Made by a program: the position numbers and the translations under genes
The notes under the pieces: model-generated
Told to the model about the DNA's origin: nothing
The model's database searches: none
Seen by the model: the letters and a program-made list of their open reading frames with translations, nothing else
Shown: positions 1-5,360 of the stretch, one piece after another
How the letters are laid out: every line of letters begins with the position of its first letter
Position numbering within the stretch: position 1 is the first letter of the stretch
Source of the DNA: Acetobacteraceae bacterium
Lineage (GTDB): Bacteria; Pseudomonadota; Alphaproteobacteria; Acetobacterales; Acetobacteraceae
Assembly (NCBI GenBank): GCA_027323595.1
Contig: DAHWBL010000349.1
Span: 1-5,926, forward strand
Reading direction: 5' to 3'
Length of the DNA stretch: 5,926 bases

Positions 1-1038
1 CAACGAATAGATCTCGCCCCAGGCAAAGAACACCATGCCGGTCAGGATGACGAACGCCACCGGCTGATGCGCGAACACGATCAGCGCGAGAATGCCCACT
101 CCCTCCAGCAGAAACGCGATGAACATCGTCTGCTCGCGACCGATCCGGTCCGACACCCAGCCGAAAAACGGGCGCGTGAGCCCGTTGCGGACACGGTCGA
201 GCGACAACGCGAAGGTCAGCGCCGGCAGGGTGATGAAGGCCAGCGTGACCGGGGTCGTCGCTACCCCGAAATCCTCCGCGATCACCGACAGCTGCGCGGT
301 GGCGATCAGCCCGCCCGCGCCGACCAGCACGAACATCAGATACATCACCCAGAACACCGGCTGGCGCACCACCTCGACCGGCGAGAAGCTGTGGGTGATC
401 TCATGGATTCGCATCGCCCGCACGGCGTTGATGCCGCCCGGCGAAAGCCCGTCGACATGGGTATGCTCCTGGCCCGGCGGCGCGCGCAGCATCAGCCCCA
501 CCAGCAGCACCACCACGCCCTGGATCAACCCGAAGGTGATGAAGGTGGCCTGATAGCCAGCCGCCGCGATCATGTTGGAGATCGGCACCACCGTCACCGC
601 CGACCCGGCGCCGAACCCCGCCGCGGTCAGCCCCGCCGCCAGCCCGCGCCGATCGGGAAACCATTTCAGCGCGTTGCTCACGGTGGCGCCATAGACAAAC
701 CCCGCGCCCAGCCCGCCCAGCGCGGCGGCGACATACAGCGCCGTGAGCGAGCCGGCCACGCCGTTCAGCACCCATGACGCGCCGATCAACACCCCGCCCG
801 CCGACACCGTCAGCCGCGGGCCGATCCGGTCGATCACGTAACCTTCAAGCGGCAACAGCCAGGTTTCGCACAGCACGAACAGCGTGAAGGCCACCTGAAT
901 CGCCGCGCGCCCCCAGTGATGCGCGGCGTCGATCGGCAGCACGAACAGCGTCCAGCCATATTGCAGATTGGCGATCATCACCATGCAGACAATGCCGAGC
1001 AGCAACTGGCCCCAACGGGCACGCAGGACGGACGGCAT
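1..1038 (-). CDS. oxlT: OxlT-like oxalate/formate antiporter, MFS OFA family (C-terminus outside window)
   Basis: Inner-membrane MFS transporter, probably exchanging oxalate for formate. 346 residues are visible of a protein usually near 420. The OxlT substrate contacts known from Oxalobacter (Q34, Y35, Y124, R272, W324, Y328) have matches here: Q26 and Y27 in LQYGWTLF, Y116 in FVYG, R289 in TRPFFGWVSDRIGR, W340 and Y344 in AWGEIY. The second key charge, K355, would lie beyond the window. MFS loop motifs are DRIGPR (70-75) and SDRIGR (296-301), with WFPDRRGLAAG at 126-136 and a hydrophilic central loop around 185-225. An in-frame ATG at 1074 would add 12 residues; I prefer 1038 because GGAG lies 8 nt upstream of it and the 1074 start has no clear ribosome-binding site. 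No oxalate-degrading enzyme genes are in view, so the substrate rests on residue matching alone. Family assignment is firm, substrate likely. Confidence 0.82.
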   Translation of the reverse strand, partial: MPSVLRARWGQLLLGIVCMVMIANLQYGWTLFVLPIDAAHHWGRAAIQVAFTLFVLCETWLLPLEGYVIDRIGPRLTVSAGGVLIGASWVLNGVAGSLTALYVAAALGGLGAGFVYGATVSNALKWFPDRRGLAAGLTAAGFGAGSAVTVVPISNMIAAAGYQATFITFGLIQGVVVLLVGLMLRAPPGQEHTHVDGLSPGGINAVRAMRIHEITHSFSPVEVVRQPVFWVMYLMFVLVGAGGLIATAQLSVIAEDFGVATTPVTLAFITLPALTFALSLDRVRNGLTRPFFGWVSDRIGREQTMFIAFLLEGVGILALIVFAHQPVAFVILTGMVFFAWGEIYSL

Positions 1039-1046
1039 CGTCGGCA

Positions 1047-1050
1047 CTCC
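1047..1050 (-). promoter_or_regulatory. Ribosome-binding site deciding the oxlT start
   Basis: GGAG on the minus strand, 8 nt before the ATG at 1038. It lies inside the 12-codon extension that the upstream ATG (1074) would create, and so supports the shorter protein. No other strong Shine-Dalgarno match is near either start. Confidence 0.5.
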
Positions 1051-1074
1051 GGTGTCGGCGGCTGGCGGGATCAT

Positions 1075-1204
1075 TTGGCTAGCAGGATGGACACCCGCCG
1101 CGCAACAACCCAGATCGACTCAGCCCCAGGCCGTCACTTTGGACGGCAGCGGGCCGATCGCGGAATAACCGCCGCGCAATCTGCACCCTCTCGGCGCTGG
1201 ACGG
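1075..1204. other. Intergenic spacer between the truncated vapC and oxlT
   Basis: I see no credible gene here. One weak stem can be drawn (CGCGG at 1159-1163 with CCGCG at 1172-1176, 8 nt loop), without a T-tract, so it is a poor terminator. The oxlT promoter probably lies here, but no convincing -35/-10 pair stands out on the minus strand. Confidence 0.4.
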
Positions 1205-1609
1205 TCAGGCCAAACAATAAAGAGAAGGGCAGTACGCAGCGATCGCCCTGCGGATATCGGTCTTGCCGAAATCATCGCCCTTGAACAGCAAGGCGCAGTC
1301 TTGGCTTTTCGCCACACCGTAAGCGAAACAATCGCCCAGGTTCAATTGCGCCGGATGGCCACCGCCCTTGCCGTAGCGCGCAAACGCCGCCAGCGCGGCA
1401 TCGCCATCGCCTTGCGAAATCGGCGCCACGACAACCCGCGCGGCGGCAAGAAAATCCCGCACATCCGCCTGCGCCTCGGCCACGCTCGCATGATGCTTGC
1501 GGCAAATGCCCGCCACCGCCTCGAACACCGCGATCGACGAGGTGATCGCACGGTCCGCCGCGTCCAGCGCATCAGCCAGCGCGTCGGCATCGGGATCGGC
1601 CGTCTCCAT
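1205..1609 (-). CDS. PIN-domain VapC-type toxin, N-terminally truncated, no antitoxin beside it
   Basis: 134 residues that match the body of a VapC ribonuclease. Typical landmarks are the helix PDADALADALDAA (6-18), AVFEAVAG with acidic E30, the stretch ARYGKGGGHPAQLNLGDCFAYG with acidic D93, and LLFKGDDFGKTDI with D112/D113 and D118. What is missing is the first beta strand, normally a short hydrophobic run followed by DTSA, which carries the first catalytic Asp; in relatives it lies about 15 residues ahead of PDAD. An in-frame TAA lies 12 nt before the ATG, so the frame cannot be extended, and no other frame of the 60 bp up to accC encodes the missing strand. No vapB-like gene is adjacent. 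It is most likely a decaying toxin that cannot hold metal normally. An unusual short form, or a sequencing error nearby, is possible. The only ribosome-binding candidate is AAGG 10 nt upstream. Confidence 0.72.
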   Translation of the reverse strand: METADPDADALADALDAADRAITSSIAVFEAVAGICRKHHASVAEAQADVRDFLAAARVVVAPISQGDGDAALAAFARYGKGGGHPAQLNLGDCFAYGVAKSQDCALLFKGDDFGKTDIRRAIAAYCPSLYCLA

Positions 1610-1611
1610 GT

Positions 1612-1648
1612 GTAGACGGCCTTACGTTAGCGCGTAGACGCCTTTACG
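1612..1648. repeat. Two spaced 15 bp direct repeats between accC and the truncated vapC
   Basis: GTAGACGGCCTTACG (1612-1626) and GTAGACGCCTTTACG (1634-1648) agree at 13 of 15 positions and start 22 bp apart, about two helical turns. Both begin with GTA and end with TACG. They fill most of the 60 bp gap directly upstream of the toxin remnant. The spacing suits a protein binding two sites on one face of the helix, for instance an operator left from a lost antitoxin promoter, but that role is inferred. Confidence 0.55.
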
Positions 1649-1669
1649 GCGAGAAAACCCACCCGCCGC

Positions 1670-3013
1670 TCAGTGCTCCTGGCCGACAAACCGCTCCAGC
1701 CAATGGATCGTATACTCCCCCGCCTGGAACTCGGGGCTCTCGATGATCCGCTGGTGCAGCGGCAGCGTGGTCTTCACCCCCTGCACGACGAATTCGTCCA
1801 GGCACCGGCGCATCCGCGCGATCGCCTCGGGCCGGGTCGGCGCGTGCACGATCAGCTTGGCGATCATGCTGTCGTAATAAGGCGGCACCAGATACCCCGC
1901 GAACAGCGCTGAATCCACCCGCACGCCCAGCCCCCCCGGCGCGTGATAGGCGGTGACACGCCCCGGCATGGGCGCGAACGTCTGCGGGTCCTCGGCGTTG
2001 ATCCGACATTCGATCGCGTGACCGGAAAACATCACGTCGGCCTGCGTGTAGCCCAGCGCCTGTCCCGCCGCGATGCGGATCTGTTCGCGCACCAGATCGA
2101 TCCCGCACACCATCTCGGTCACCGGATGCTCGACCTGCAAACGGGTGTTCATCTCGATGAAGGCGAACTGCCCGTCCTGATACAGAAACTCGATGGTGCC
2201 GGCGTTGCGATAGCCAAGCCGCACCAGTGCCTGGGTGACGGTGGCGCCGATCGTGTCGCGCTGTGCCGCGGTCAGCGCGGGTGACCCGGCCTCTTCCAGA
2301 AGCTTCTGATGGCGCCTTTGCAAACTGCAATCGCGCTCGCCGAAATGCACCACGTTGCCGTGCGCGTCGGCCATCACCTGCAATTCGATGTGGCGCGGGC
2401 GATCAAGATATTTCTCGATATAGACAGCATCGTTTCCAAACGCCGCGCGCGCCTCGGCACGCGCCTGGCTCCAGGCGGCGGGCAGATCGGCAGGCTTGTC
2501 CGCCACCCGCATGCCGCGCCCGCCACCGCCGGCGGCCGCCTTGATCAACACCGGATAGCCGATCTCAGCGGCGATCTTCTCCGCCTCGACCATGTCGGTG
2601 ACCTCGCCGGGCGAACCAGGCACCAGCGGCACGCCAAGCCCGGCCATCGCGGTTTTCGCCGCGATCTTGTCGCCCATCATGCGGATATGCGCAGCACTCG
2701 GGCCGATGAAGGTCAGCCCATGCGCCTCCACCATCTCGGCGAAGCCCGCATTTTCCGACAGGAATCCATAGCCGGGATGGATCGCATCCGCCCCGGTGAT
2801 CGCCGCGGCCGACAGGATCGCGGGCATGTTCAGATAGGAATCACGCGCCGCCGGCGGCCCCACGCACACGCTCTCATCGGCCAGGCGCACATGCATCGCC
2901 TCGGCATCGGCGGTGGAATGCACCGCGACCGTGGGAATGCCGAGCTCGCGGCAGGCGCGCTGAATCCGCAGCGCGATCTCGCCGCGATTGGCGATCAGAA
3001 TCTTGTTGAACAT
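1670..3013 (-). CDS. accC: Biotin carboxylase subunit of acetyl-CoA carboxylase
   Basis: Cytoplasmic ATP-grasp enzyme that uses ATP and bicarbonate to carboxylate the biotin on AccB, the first step of malonyl-CoA formation. At 447 residues it is the family's usual size (E. coli 449). It opens with the biotin-carboxylase N-terminal motif MFNKILIANRGEIALRI, followed by HPGYGFLSEN (79-88). ATP-grasp residues are K116, K158 and the glycine loop AAGGGGRGM (160-168). Catalytic residues include K237, E275, E287, N289, R291, E295 and R337, matching E. coli K238, E276, E288, N290, R292, E296 and R338 with a constant shift of one. The C-terminal lobe holds PPYYDSMIAKLI (377-388). It starts 18 nt after the accB stop with only a weak AGG ahead, so it is translated from the aroQ-accB-accC message. 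Nothing looks broken. Confidence 0.97.
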   Translation of the reverse strand: MFNKILIANRGEIALRIQRACRELGIPTVAVHSTADAEAMHVRLADESVCVGPPAARDSYLNMPAILSAAAITGADAIHPGYGFLSENAGFAEMVEAHGLTFIGPSAAHIRMMGDKIAAKTAMAGLGVPLVPGSPGEVTDMVEAEKIAAEIGYPVLIKAAAGGGGRGMRVADKPADLPAAWSQARAEARAAFGNDAVYIEKYLDRPRHIELQVMADAHGNVVHFGERDCSLQRRHQKLLEEAGSPALTAAQRDTIGATVTQALVRLGYRNAGTIEFLYQDGQFAFIEMNTRLQVEHPVTEMVCGIDLVREQIRIAAGQALGYTQADVMFSGHAIECRINAEDPQTFAPMPGRVTAYHAPGGLGVRVDSALFAGYLVPPYYDSMIAKLIVHAPTRPEAIARMRRCLDEFVVQGVKTTLPLHQRIIESPEFQAGEYTIHWLERFVGQEH

Positions 3014-3031
3014 GGCTGCTGCCTGGCTGAC

Positions 3032-3499
3032 TTAGGGTTCGATCACCATCAGAACCTCGCCATATTCGACGGGGCTGCCAGGCTGGATGCAGATCTGCGC
3101 CACCCGCCCGGCGATCGGTGCCTTGATCTGGTTGAAGGTCTTCATCGCCTCGATCAGCAGCACCACCTGGCCGGCGGTCACGCTGCTCCCCAGGCTCACG
3201 AACGGCGCGGCGGAGGGCTCGGGCGACAGATACGCCACCCCCACCATCGGGCTGGTCACCGCGCCGGGATGGTCCTTCACCGCCGCCGGCGCCACAACCG
3301 GCGCAGCCGCTGCCACCGGTGCCGCCGGCACAGCGACCGTCGTCACCGGGGCGGCGAGCGGCGCCGCCACGGGAGCTGGCGCGCGCACCACCCGCAGCCG
3401 GCTGTCCTTTTCGGAAATCTCGATCTCGGTCAGCCCGGTCTCGACCAGAATATCGGCCAGCGCGCGGATCGCGCGCGGGTCAAACGTCACACCCGCCAT
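3032..3499 (-). CDS. accB: Biotin carboxyl carrier protein of acetyl-CoA carboxylase
   Basis: Swinging-arm carrier that shuttles carboxybiotin between AccC and the carboxyltransferase. The 155-residue product has an N-terminal helical segment (about 1-40, FDPRAIRALADILVETGLTE), a flexible Ala/Pro/Val-rich linker (about 40-75), and a C-terminal biotinyl domain (about 78-155). The biotinylation motif is EAMK at 117-120, so K120 receives biotin from BirA. The residues SPEPSAAPFVS (92-102) correspond to the protruding 'thumb' that separates true AccB from other biotinyl and lipoyl domains. The ATG at 3499 is chosen because AGGA sits 6 nt ahead; the open frame runs further upstream into aroQ, but that part is out-of-frame aroQ sequence. 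Lies 8 nt after the aroQ stop codon. Confidence 0.95.
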   Translation of the reverse strand: MAGVTFDPRAIRALADILVETGLTEIEISEKDSRLRVVRAPAPVAAPLAAPVTTVAVPAAPVAAAAPVVAPAAVKDHPGAVTSPMVGVAYLSPEPSAAPFVSLGSSVTAGQVVLLIEAMKTFNQIKAPIAGRVAQICIQPGSPVEYGEVLMVIEP

Positions 3500-3505
3500 G
3501 ATTTT

Positions 3506-3509
3506 TCCT
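3506..3509 (-). promoter_or_regulatory. accB ribosome-binding site overlapping the aroQ stop codon
   Basis: AGGA on the minus strand shares its first two bases with the aroQ stop (TAGGAAAAATCATG), 6 nt before the accB ATG. A ribosome ending aroQ therefore sits on the accB initiation site, which favours coupled translation. Confidence 0.65.
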
Positions 3510-3954
3510 ACTCTCCGAGGATCAGATCGGCCATCGCCACCAGCGCCACCGCATAGCCACGCACGCCCAGCCCGCAGATCACCCCGGTCGCCGCGCGCGA
3601 CACATAGGAGTGACGGCGAAATTCCTCGCGACGATGAATGTTGCTGACATGCAGCTCGATGGTCGGCAACGCCACCGCCAGCAGCGCATCCATCAGCGCC
3701 ACCGAGGTGTGGGTGTAGCCGCCGGGATTGATGATGATGCCCGCCGCCCGCCCGCGACATTCCTGCACCCACGAAATCAGCTCACCCTCGCCGTTGGTCT
3801 GGCGAAAATCGATCGCCAGCCCCACCTGCTCGGCGGTCTCCGCGCACAGCGCCTCGACATCATCGAGCGTGGCGCGGCCATACAGCTCGGGCTGGCGCAC
3901 CCCCAGCAAATTGAGGTTGGGGCCGTTCAGGACGGCGATCAGCGGGCTCGACAT
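3508..3954 (-). CDS. aroQ: Type II 3-dehydroquinate dehydratase
   Basis: Dodecameric cytoplasmic enzyme that converts 3-dehydroquinate to 3-dehydroshikimate in the shikimate pathway. The 148-residue length is standard. It opens with the signature IAVLNGPNLNLLGVRQPELYG, containing the catalytic R20 and Y25. Other active-site residues follow the M. tuberculosis enzyme with a shift of one: N76 and H82 in INPGGYTHTS, D89 (which contacts a neighbouring subunit), H102 in ELHVSN, and R113 in REEFRRHS. It is the first gene of the minus-strand aroQ-accB-accC group, an arrangement widespread in alphaproteobacteria and other proteobacteria. The start at 3954 is supported by the family N-terminus and a G-rich AGGGG 7 nt upstream. 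It diverges from thiS, so its promoter must lie in the spacer after 3954. Confidence 0.96.
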   Translation of the reverse strand: MSSPLIAVLNGPNLNLLGVRQPELYGRATLDDVEALCAETAEQVGLAIDFRQTNGEGELISWVQECRGRAAGIIINPGGYTHTSVALMDALLAVALPTIELHVSNIHRREEFRRHSYVSRAATGVICGLGVRGYAVALVAMADLILGE

Positions 3955-3993
3955 GGCCCCGCCCCTAGCATGGTCACGGCGCCGACACCAACC

Positions 3994-4029
3994 CCGGCTT
4001 GCCTCGCGTCCCCGTCTTGCCTCGCATCC
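3994..4029. repeat. 18 bp tandem duplication in the aroQ/thiS spacer
   Basis: Two directly adjacent 18 bp units, 3994-4011 and 4012-4029, agree at 16 of 18 positions (shared core CTTGCCTCGC). Each contains TTGCCT, a fair -35 look-alike on the plus strand. The unit is a multiple of three, so it would also read as a short repeated peptide (LPRVP, LPRI) if thiS began at the upstream TTG at 3999. Confidence 0.75.
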
Positions 4030-4045
4030 GCGCGCGGAGTACCCA
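4017..4045 (+). promoter_or_regulatory. Possible thiS promoter
   Basis: TTGCCT (4017-4022) and TACCCA (4040-4045) are separated by 17 bp, the same geometry and a similar -10 to the better promoter ahead of vapB. It predicts a transcript starting about 4051-4053, only a few bases before the thiS ATG at 4056. This fits the lack of a well-placed Shine-Dalgarno (GGAG at 4036-4039 is 16 nt away). The match to consensus is modest. Confidence 0.3.
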
Positions 4046-4055
4046 TCTGTGCATC

Positions 4056-4268
4056 ATGGCCGACCCCATCACGCTCAGCCTCAATGGTGAGCCCCGCGCC
4101 CTGCCCGGTCCGCTCCGCCTCGCCGAGCTGATCGCCCAGCTCGGGCTCGACACCCGTAAAGTCGCGGTCGAACGCAACCGCGCCATCGTGCCGCGCTCGG
4201 CCTATGACACCACCCGCCTCGCCGACGGCGACGCGCTGGAAATCGTGCATTTCATCGGAGGAGGCTGA
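4056..4268 (+). CDS. thiS: Sulfur carrier protein ThiS
   Basis: Ubiquitin-fold protein of 70 residues that carries sulfur as a C-terminal thiocarboxylate and passes it to ThiG for the thiazole ring of thiamin. Sequence signs are ITLSLNGEPRALP at the N-terminus, LAELIAQLGLDTRKVAVERNRAIVPR in the middle, LADGDALEIVHFIGGG at the end, and the essential terminal Gly-Gly. ThiS proteins are usually about 65 residues, so the ATG at 4056 fits; an in-frame TTG at 3999 would add 19 residues made largely from the tandem repeat and is unlikely. thiG follows after 2 nt. I see no TPP riboswitch in the short upstream spacer. The activating enzyme ThiF is not in the window. Confidence 0.93.
   Translation: MADPITLSLNGEPRALPGPLRLAELIAQLGLDTRKVAVERNRAIVPRSAYDTTRLADGDALEIVHFIGGG
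4257..4264 (+). promoter_or_regulatory. Strong thiG ribosome-binding site inside the thiS Gly-Gly codons
   Basis: GGAGGAGG ends 6 nt before the thiG ATG. It is made of the GGA GGA GG of the last three glycine codons of thiS, so the sequence encoding the reactive tail also drives initiation of the partner gene. Confidence 0.85.
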
Positions 4269-4270
4269 CC

Positions 4271-5074
4271 ATGGACGCTGTCGAGCCGCGCGTCGTCGGT
4301 GACGACGATCCCTGGACCGTCGCCGGCCGCACCTTCCGCTCGCGCCTCATCGTGGGCACCGGCAAATATGCATCGCTGGAGCAAACCGCCGCGGCGATCG
4401 AGGCGTCAGGCGCGGAAATCGTCACCGTCGCGGTGCGCCGCGTCAACCTCGCCGACCCCGGCGCGCCGATGCTCCAGGATTTCGTCGATCCCAAGCGCAT
4501 CACCTACCTGCCCAACACCGCCGGCTGCCACACCGCCGACGACGCCGTGCGCACGCTGCGCCTCGCCCGCGAGGCCGGCGGCTGGAACCTCGTCAAGCTC
4601 GAAGTGCTCGGCCCGCCACCGCATCTGTATCCGGACATGGCCGCCACGCTCGCCGCCGCCGAGGCGCTGATCCGCGACGGCTTCGAGGTGATGGTCTATT
4701 GCTCCGACGACCCGATCTACGCGCGGCGCCTCGAAGACCTCGGCTGTGTGGCCATCATGCCGCTCGGCGCACCGATCGGCTCGGGCCTGGGGTTGCAGAA
4801 CCCGGCGATGATCCATCTGCTGCTGCAACAGACCAGCCTGCCGCTGCTGGTCGATGCCGGCGTGGGCACCGCGTCTGACGCCGCCATCGCCATGGAACTC
4901 GGCTGCACCGCGGTGCTGCTCAACTCCGCCATCGCCCACGCCACCGACCCGATCCTGATGGCGCGGGCGATGCAACACGCGGTCCAGGCCGGGCGCCTGG
5001 CCTGGCGCGCCGGGCGCATGCCCCGCCGCCTGGGCGCGGACCCATCGAGCCCGCTCACCGGGCTGATCCGCTGA
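4271..5074 (+). CDS. thiG: Thiazole synthase ThiG
   Basis: TIM-barrel enzyme that condenses 1-deoxy-D-xylulose 5-phosphate, dehydroglycine or glycine imine, and the sulfur carried by ThiS into the thiazole phosphate of thiamin. 267 residues, close to the usual ~255-265 with a slightly long N-terminus. Landmarks are FRSRLIVGTGKY (22-33), VTVAVRRVN (51-59), LPNTAGC (80-86), the Schiff-base lysine K109 in NLVKLEVLG (B. subtilis K96), the phosphate-gripping loop PLGAPIGSGLG (164-174), DAGVGTASDA (195-204), and LLNSAIAHATDP near 216-227. It is 2 nt from thiS and shares its Shine-Dalgarno codons. No thiE follows; the next gene is vapB, behind a short hairpin. The gene looks complete and functional. 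Confidence 0.97.
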   Translation: MDAVEPRVVGDDDPWTVAGRTFRSRLIVGTGKYASLEQTAAAIEASGAEIVTVAVRRVNLADPGAPMLQDFVDPKRITYLPNTAGCHTADDAVRTLRLAREAGGWNLVKLEVLGPPPHLYPDMAATLAAAEALIRDGFEVMVYCSDDPIYARRLEDLGCVAIMPLGAPIGSGLGLQNPAMIHLLLQQTSLPLLVDAGVGTASDAAIAMELGCTAVLLNSAIAHATDPILMARAMQHAVQAGRLAWRAGRMPRRLGADPSSPLTGLIR

Positions 5075-5075
5075 T

Positions 5076-5094
5076 CGCCGACATCCGGTCGGCG
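5076..5094 (+). terminator. Short GC-rich hairpin just after thiG
   Basis: A perfect 7 bp inverted repeat, CGCCGAC (5076-5082) and GTCGGCG (5088-5094), with a 5 nt loop, begins 2 bp after the thiG stop codon. It is placed like a terminator for thiSG but is followed by TATATCC rather than a T-run, so it may be a weak terminator or an RNA 3'-end stabiliser. Its last two bases are also the first two of the dyad in front of vapB. Confidence 0.45.
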
Positions 5095-5115
5095 TATATC
5101 CAATTGACATATACG
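5093..5115. promoter_or_regulatory. Dyad over the vapB -35 box, likely VapBC operator
   Basis: CGTATAT (5093-5099) and ATATACG (5109-5115) form a perfect 7 bp inverted repeat, 9 bp apart, centred at 5104. The right arm begins at the last base of the -35 hexamer, so a bound protein would block RNA polymerase. Vap operons are normally repressed by the VapB-VapC complex at such inverted repeats. The symmetry is seen; the protein that binds it is inferred. Confidence 0.65.
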
Positions 5116-5132
5116 TCCGACGACGCTACCCT
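5104..5132 (+). promoter_or_regulatory. vapBC promoter, predicted leaderless
   Basis: Consensus -35 TTGACA (5104-5109), a 17 bp spacer and -10 TACCCT (5127-5132), which keeps the important first T, second A and last T. A start 6-7 bp downstream falls at 5138-5139, where the vapB ATG begins. No Shine-Dalgarno sequence lies between the -10 and the ATG, as expected for a leaderless message. Confidence 0.7.
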
Positions 5133-5138
5133 GCCGGC

Positions 5139-5360
5139 ATGACCGACACCACCCTGTTCCTCAGCAACCGCACCCAGGCCGTGCGCCTTCCCAGGGAGGT
5201 CGCCTTCCCGCCCGGCGTGCGCGCGGTGCGCATCCTGCGCGACGGCAACAGCCGGGTGATCGTTCCCGCCGACTCCGCATGGGATGATTTCTTCGCCGCC
5301 CCCGGCATCGATCTGGGCCCGCGCGACCAGCCCGCCGCGCAGGAGCGTGACCCGCGCTGA
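5139..5360 (+). CDS. vapB: VapB antitoxin, AbrB/SpoVT swapped-hairpin type
   Basis: Small DNA-binding antitoxin of 73 residues, closely resembling the VagC/VapB group of enteric plasmids. The N-terminal half (4-45) has the typical TTLFLSNRTQAVRLPREVAFP followed by a beta-rich VRAVRILRDGNSRVIVPA, which dimerises to form the AbrB-like DNA-binding fold. The C-terminal half (46-73) contains WDDFF (48-52) and a charged tail ending QERDPR, the part that in relatives wraps into the VapC active site. The ATG at 5139 matches the family start exactly, and there is no ribosome-binding site ahead; see the leaderless promoter. Its stop overlaps the start of vapC by one base (TGATG), so the pair should be co-translated. 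Confidence 0.93.
   Translation: MTDTTLFLSNRTQAVRLPREVAFPPGVRAVRILRDGNSRVIVPADSAWDDFFAAPGIDLGPRDQPAAQERDPR

Noticed and set aside
67..777. A 236-codon open frame on the plus strand
   Set aside because: It is antisense to the oxlT-like gene, and its charged, low-complexity Arg/Gln/His composition is typical of a shadow frame.
1159..1176. Hairpin downstream of the truncated vapC as a terminator
   Set aside because: Only 5 bp of stem with an 8 nt loop and no T-run; likely to arise by chance in GC-rich DNA.
1649..1669. Terminator after accC
   Set aside because: Only a 5 bp CGGCG/CGCCG stem with a 12 nt loop can be drawn, and the T-rich bases lie within the loop rather than after the stem.
2309..3556. 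A 415-codon open frame on the plus strand antisense to accC and accB
   Set aside because: Its translation is rich in Arg/His/Gly with no recognisable domain, as expected opposite GC-rich coding DNA; accC and accB below it have complete catalytic motifs.
3500..3772. N-terminal extension of AccB read from upstream starts
   Set aside because: The extension is aroQ sequence in the wrong frame; the ATG at 3499 has a good ribosome-binding site and the right protein length.
3955..4055. Possible TPP riboswitch ahead of thiSG
   Set aside because: The conserved CTGAGA-type and other thi-box elements are absent and the spacer is too short for the aptamer.
4406..5110. A 234-codon open frame on the minus strand
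   Set aside because: It lies opposite thiG, which has all its family motifs; the antisense translation shows no known fold signature.
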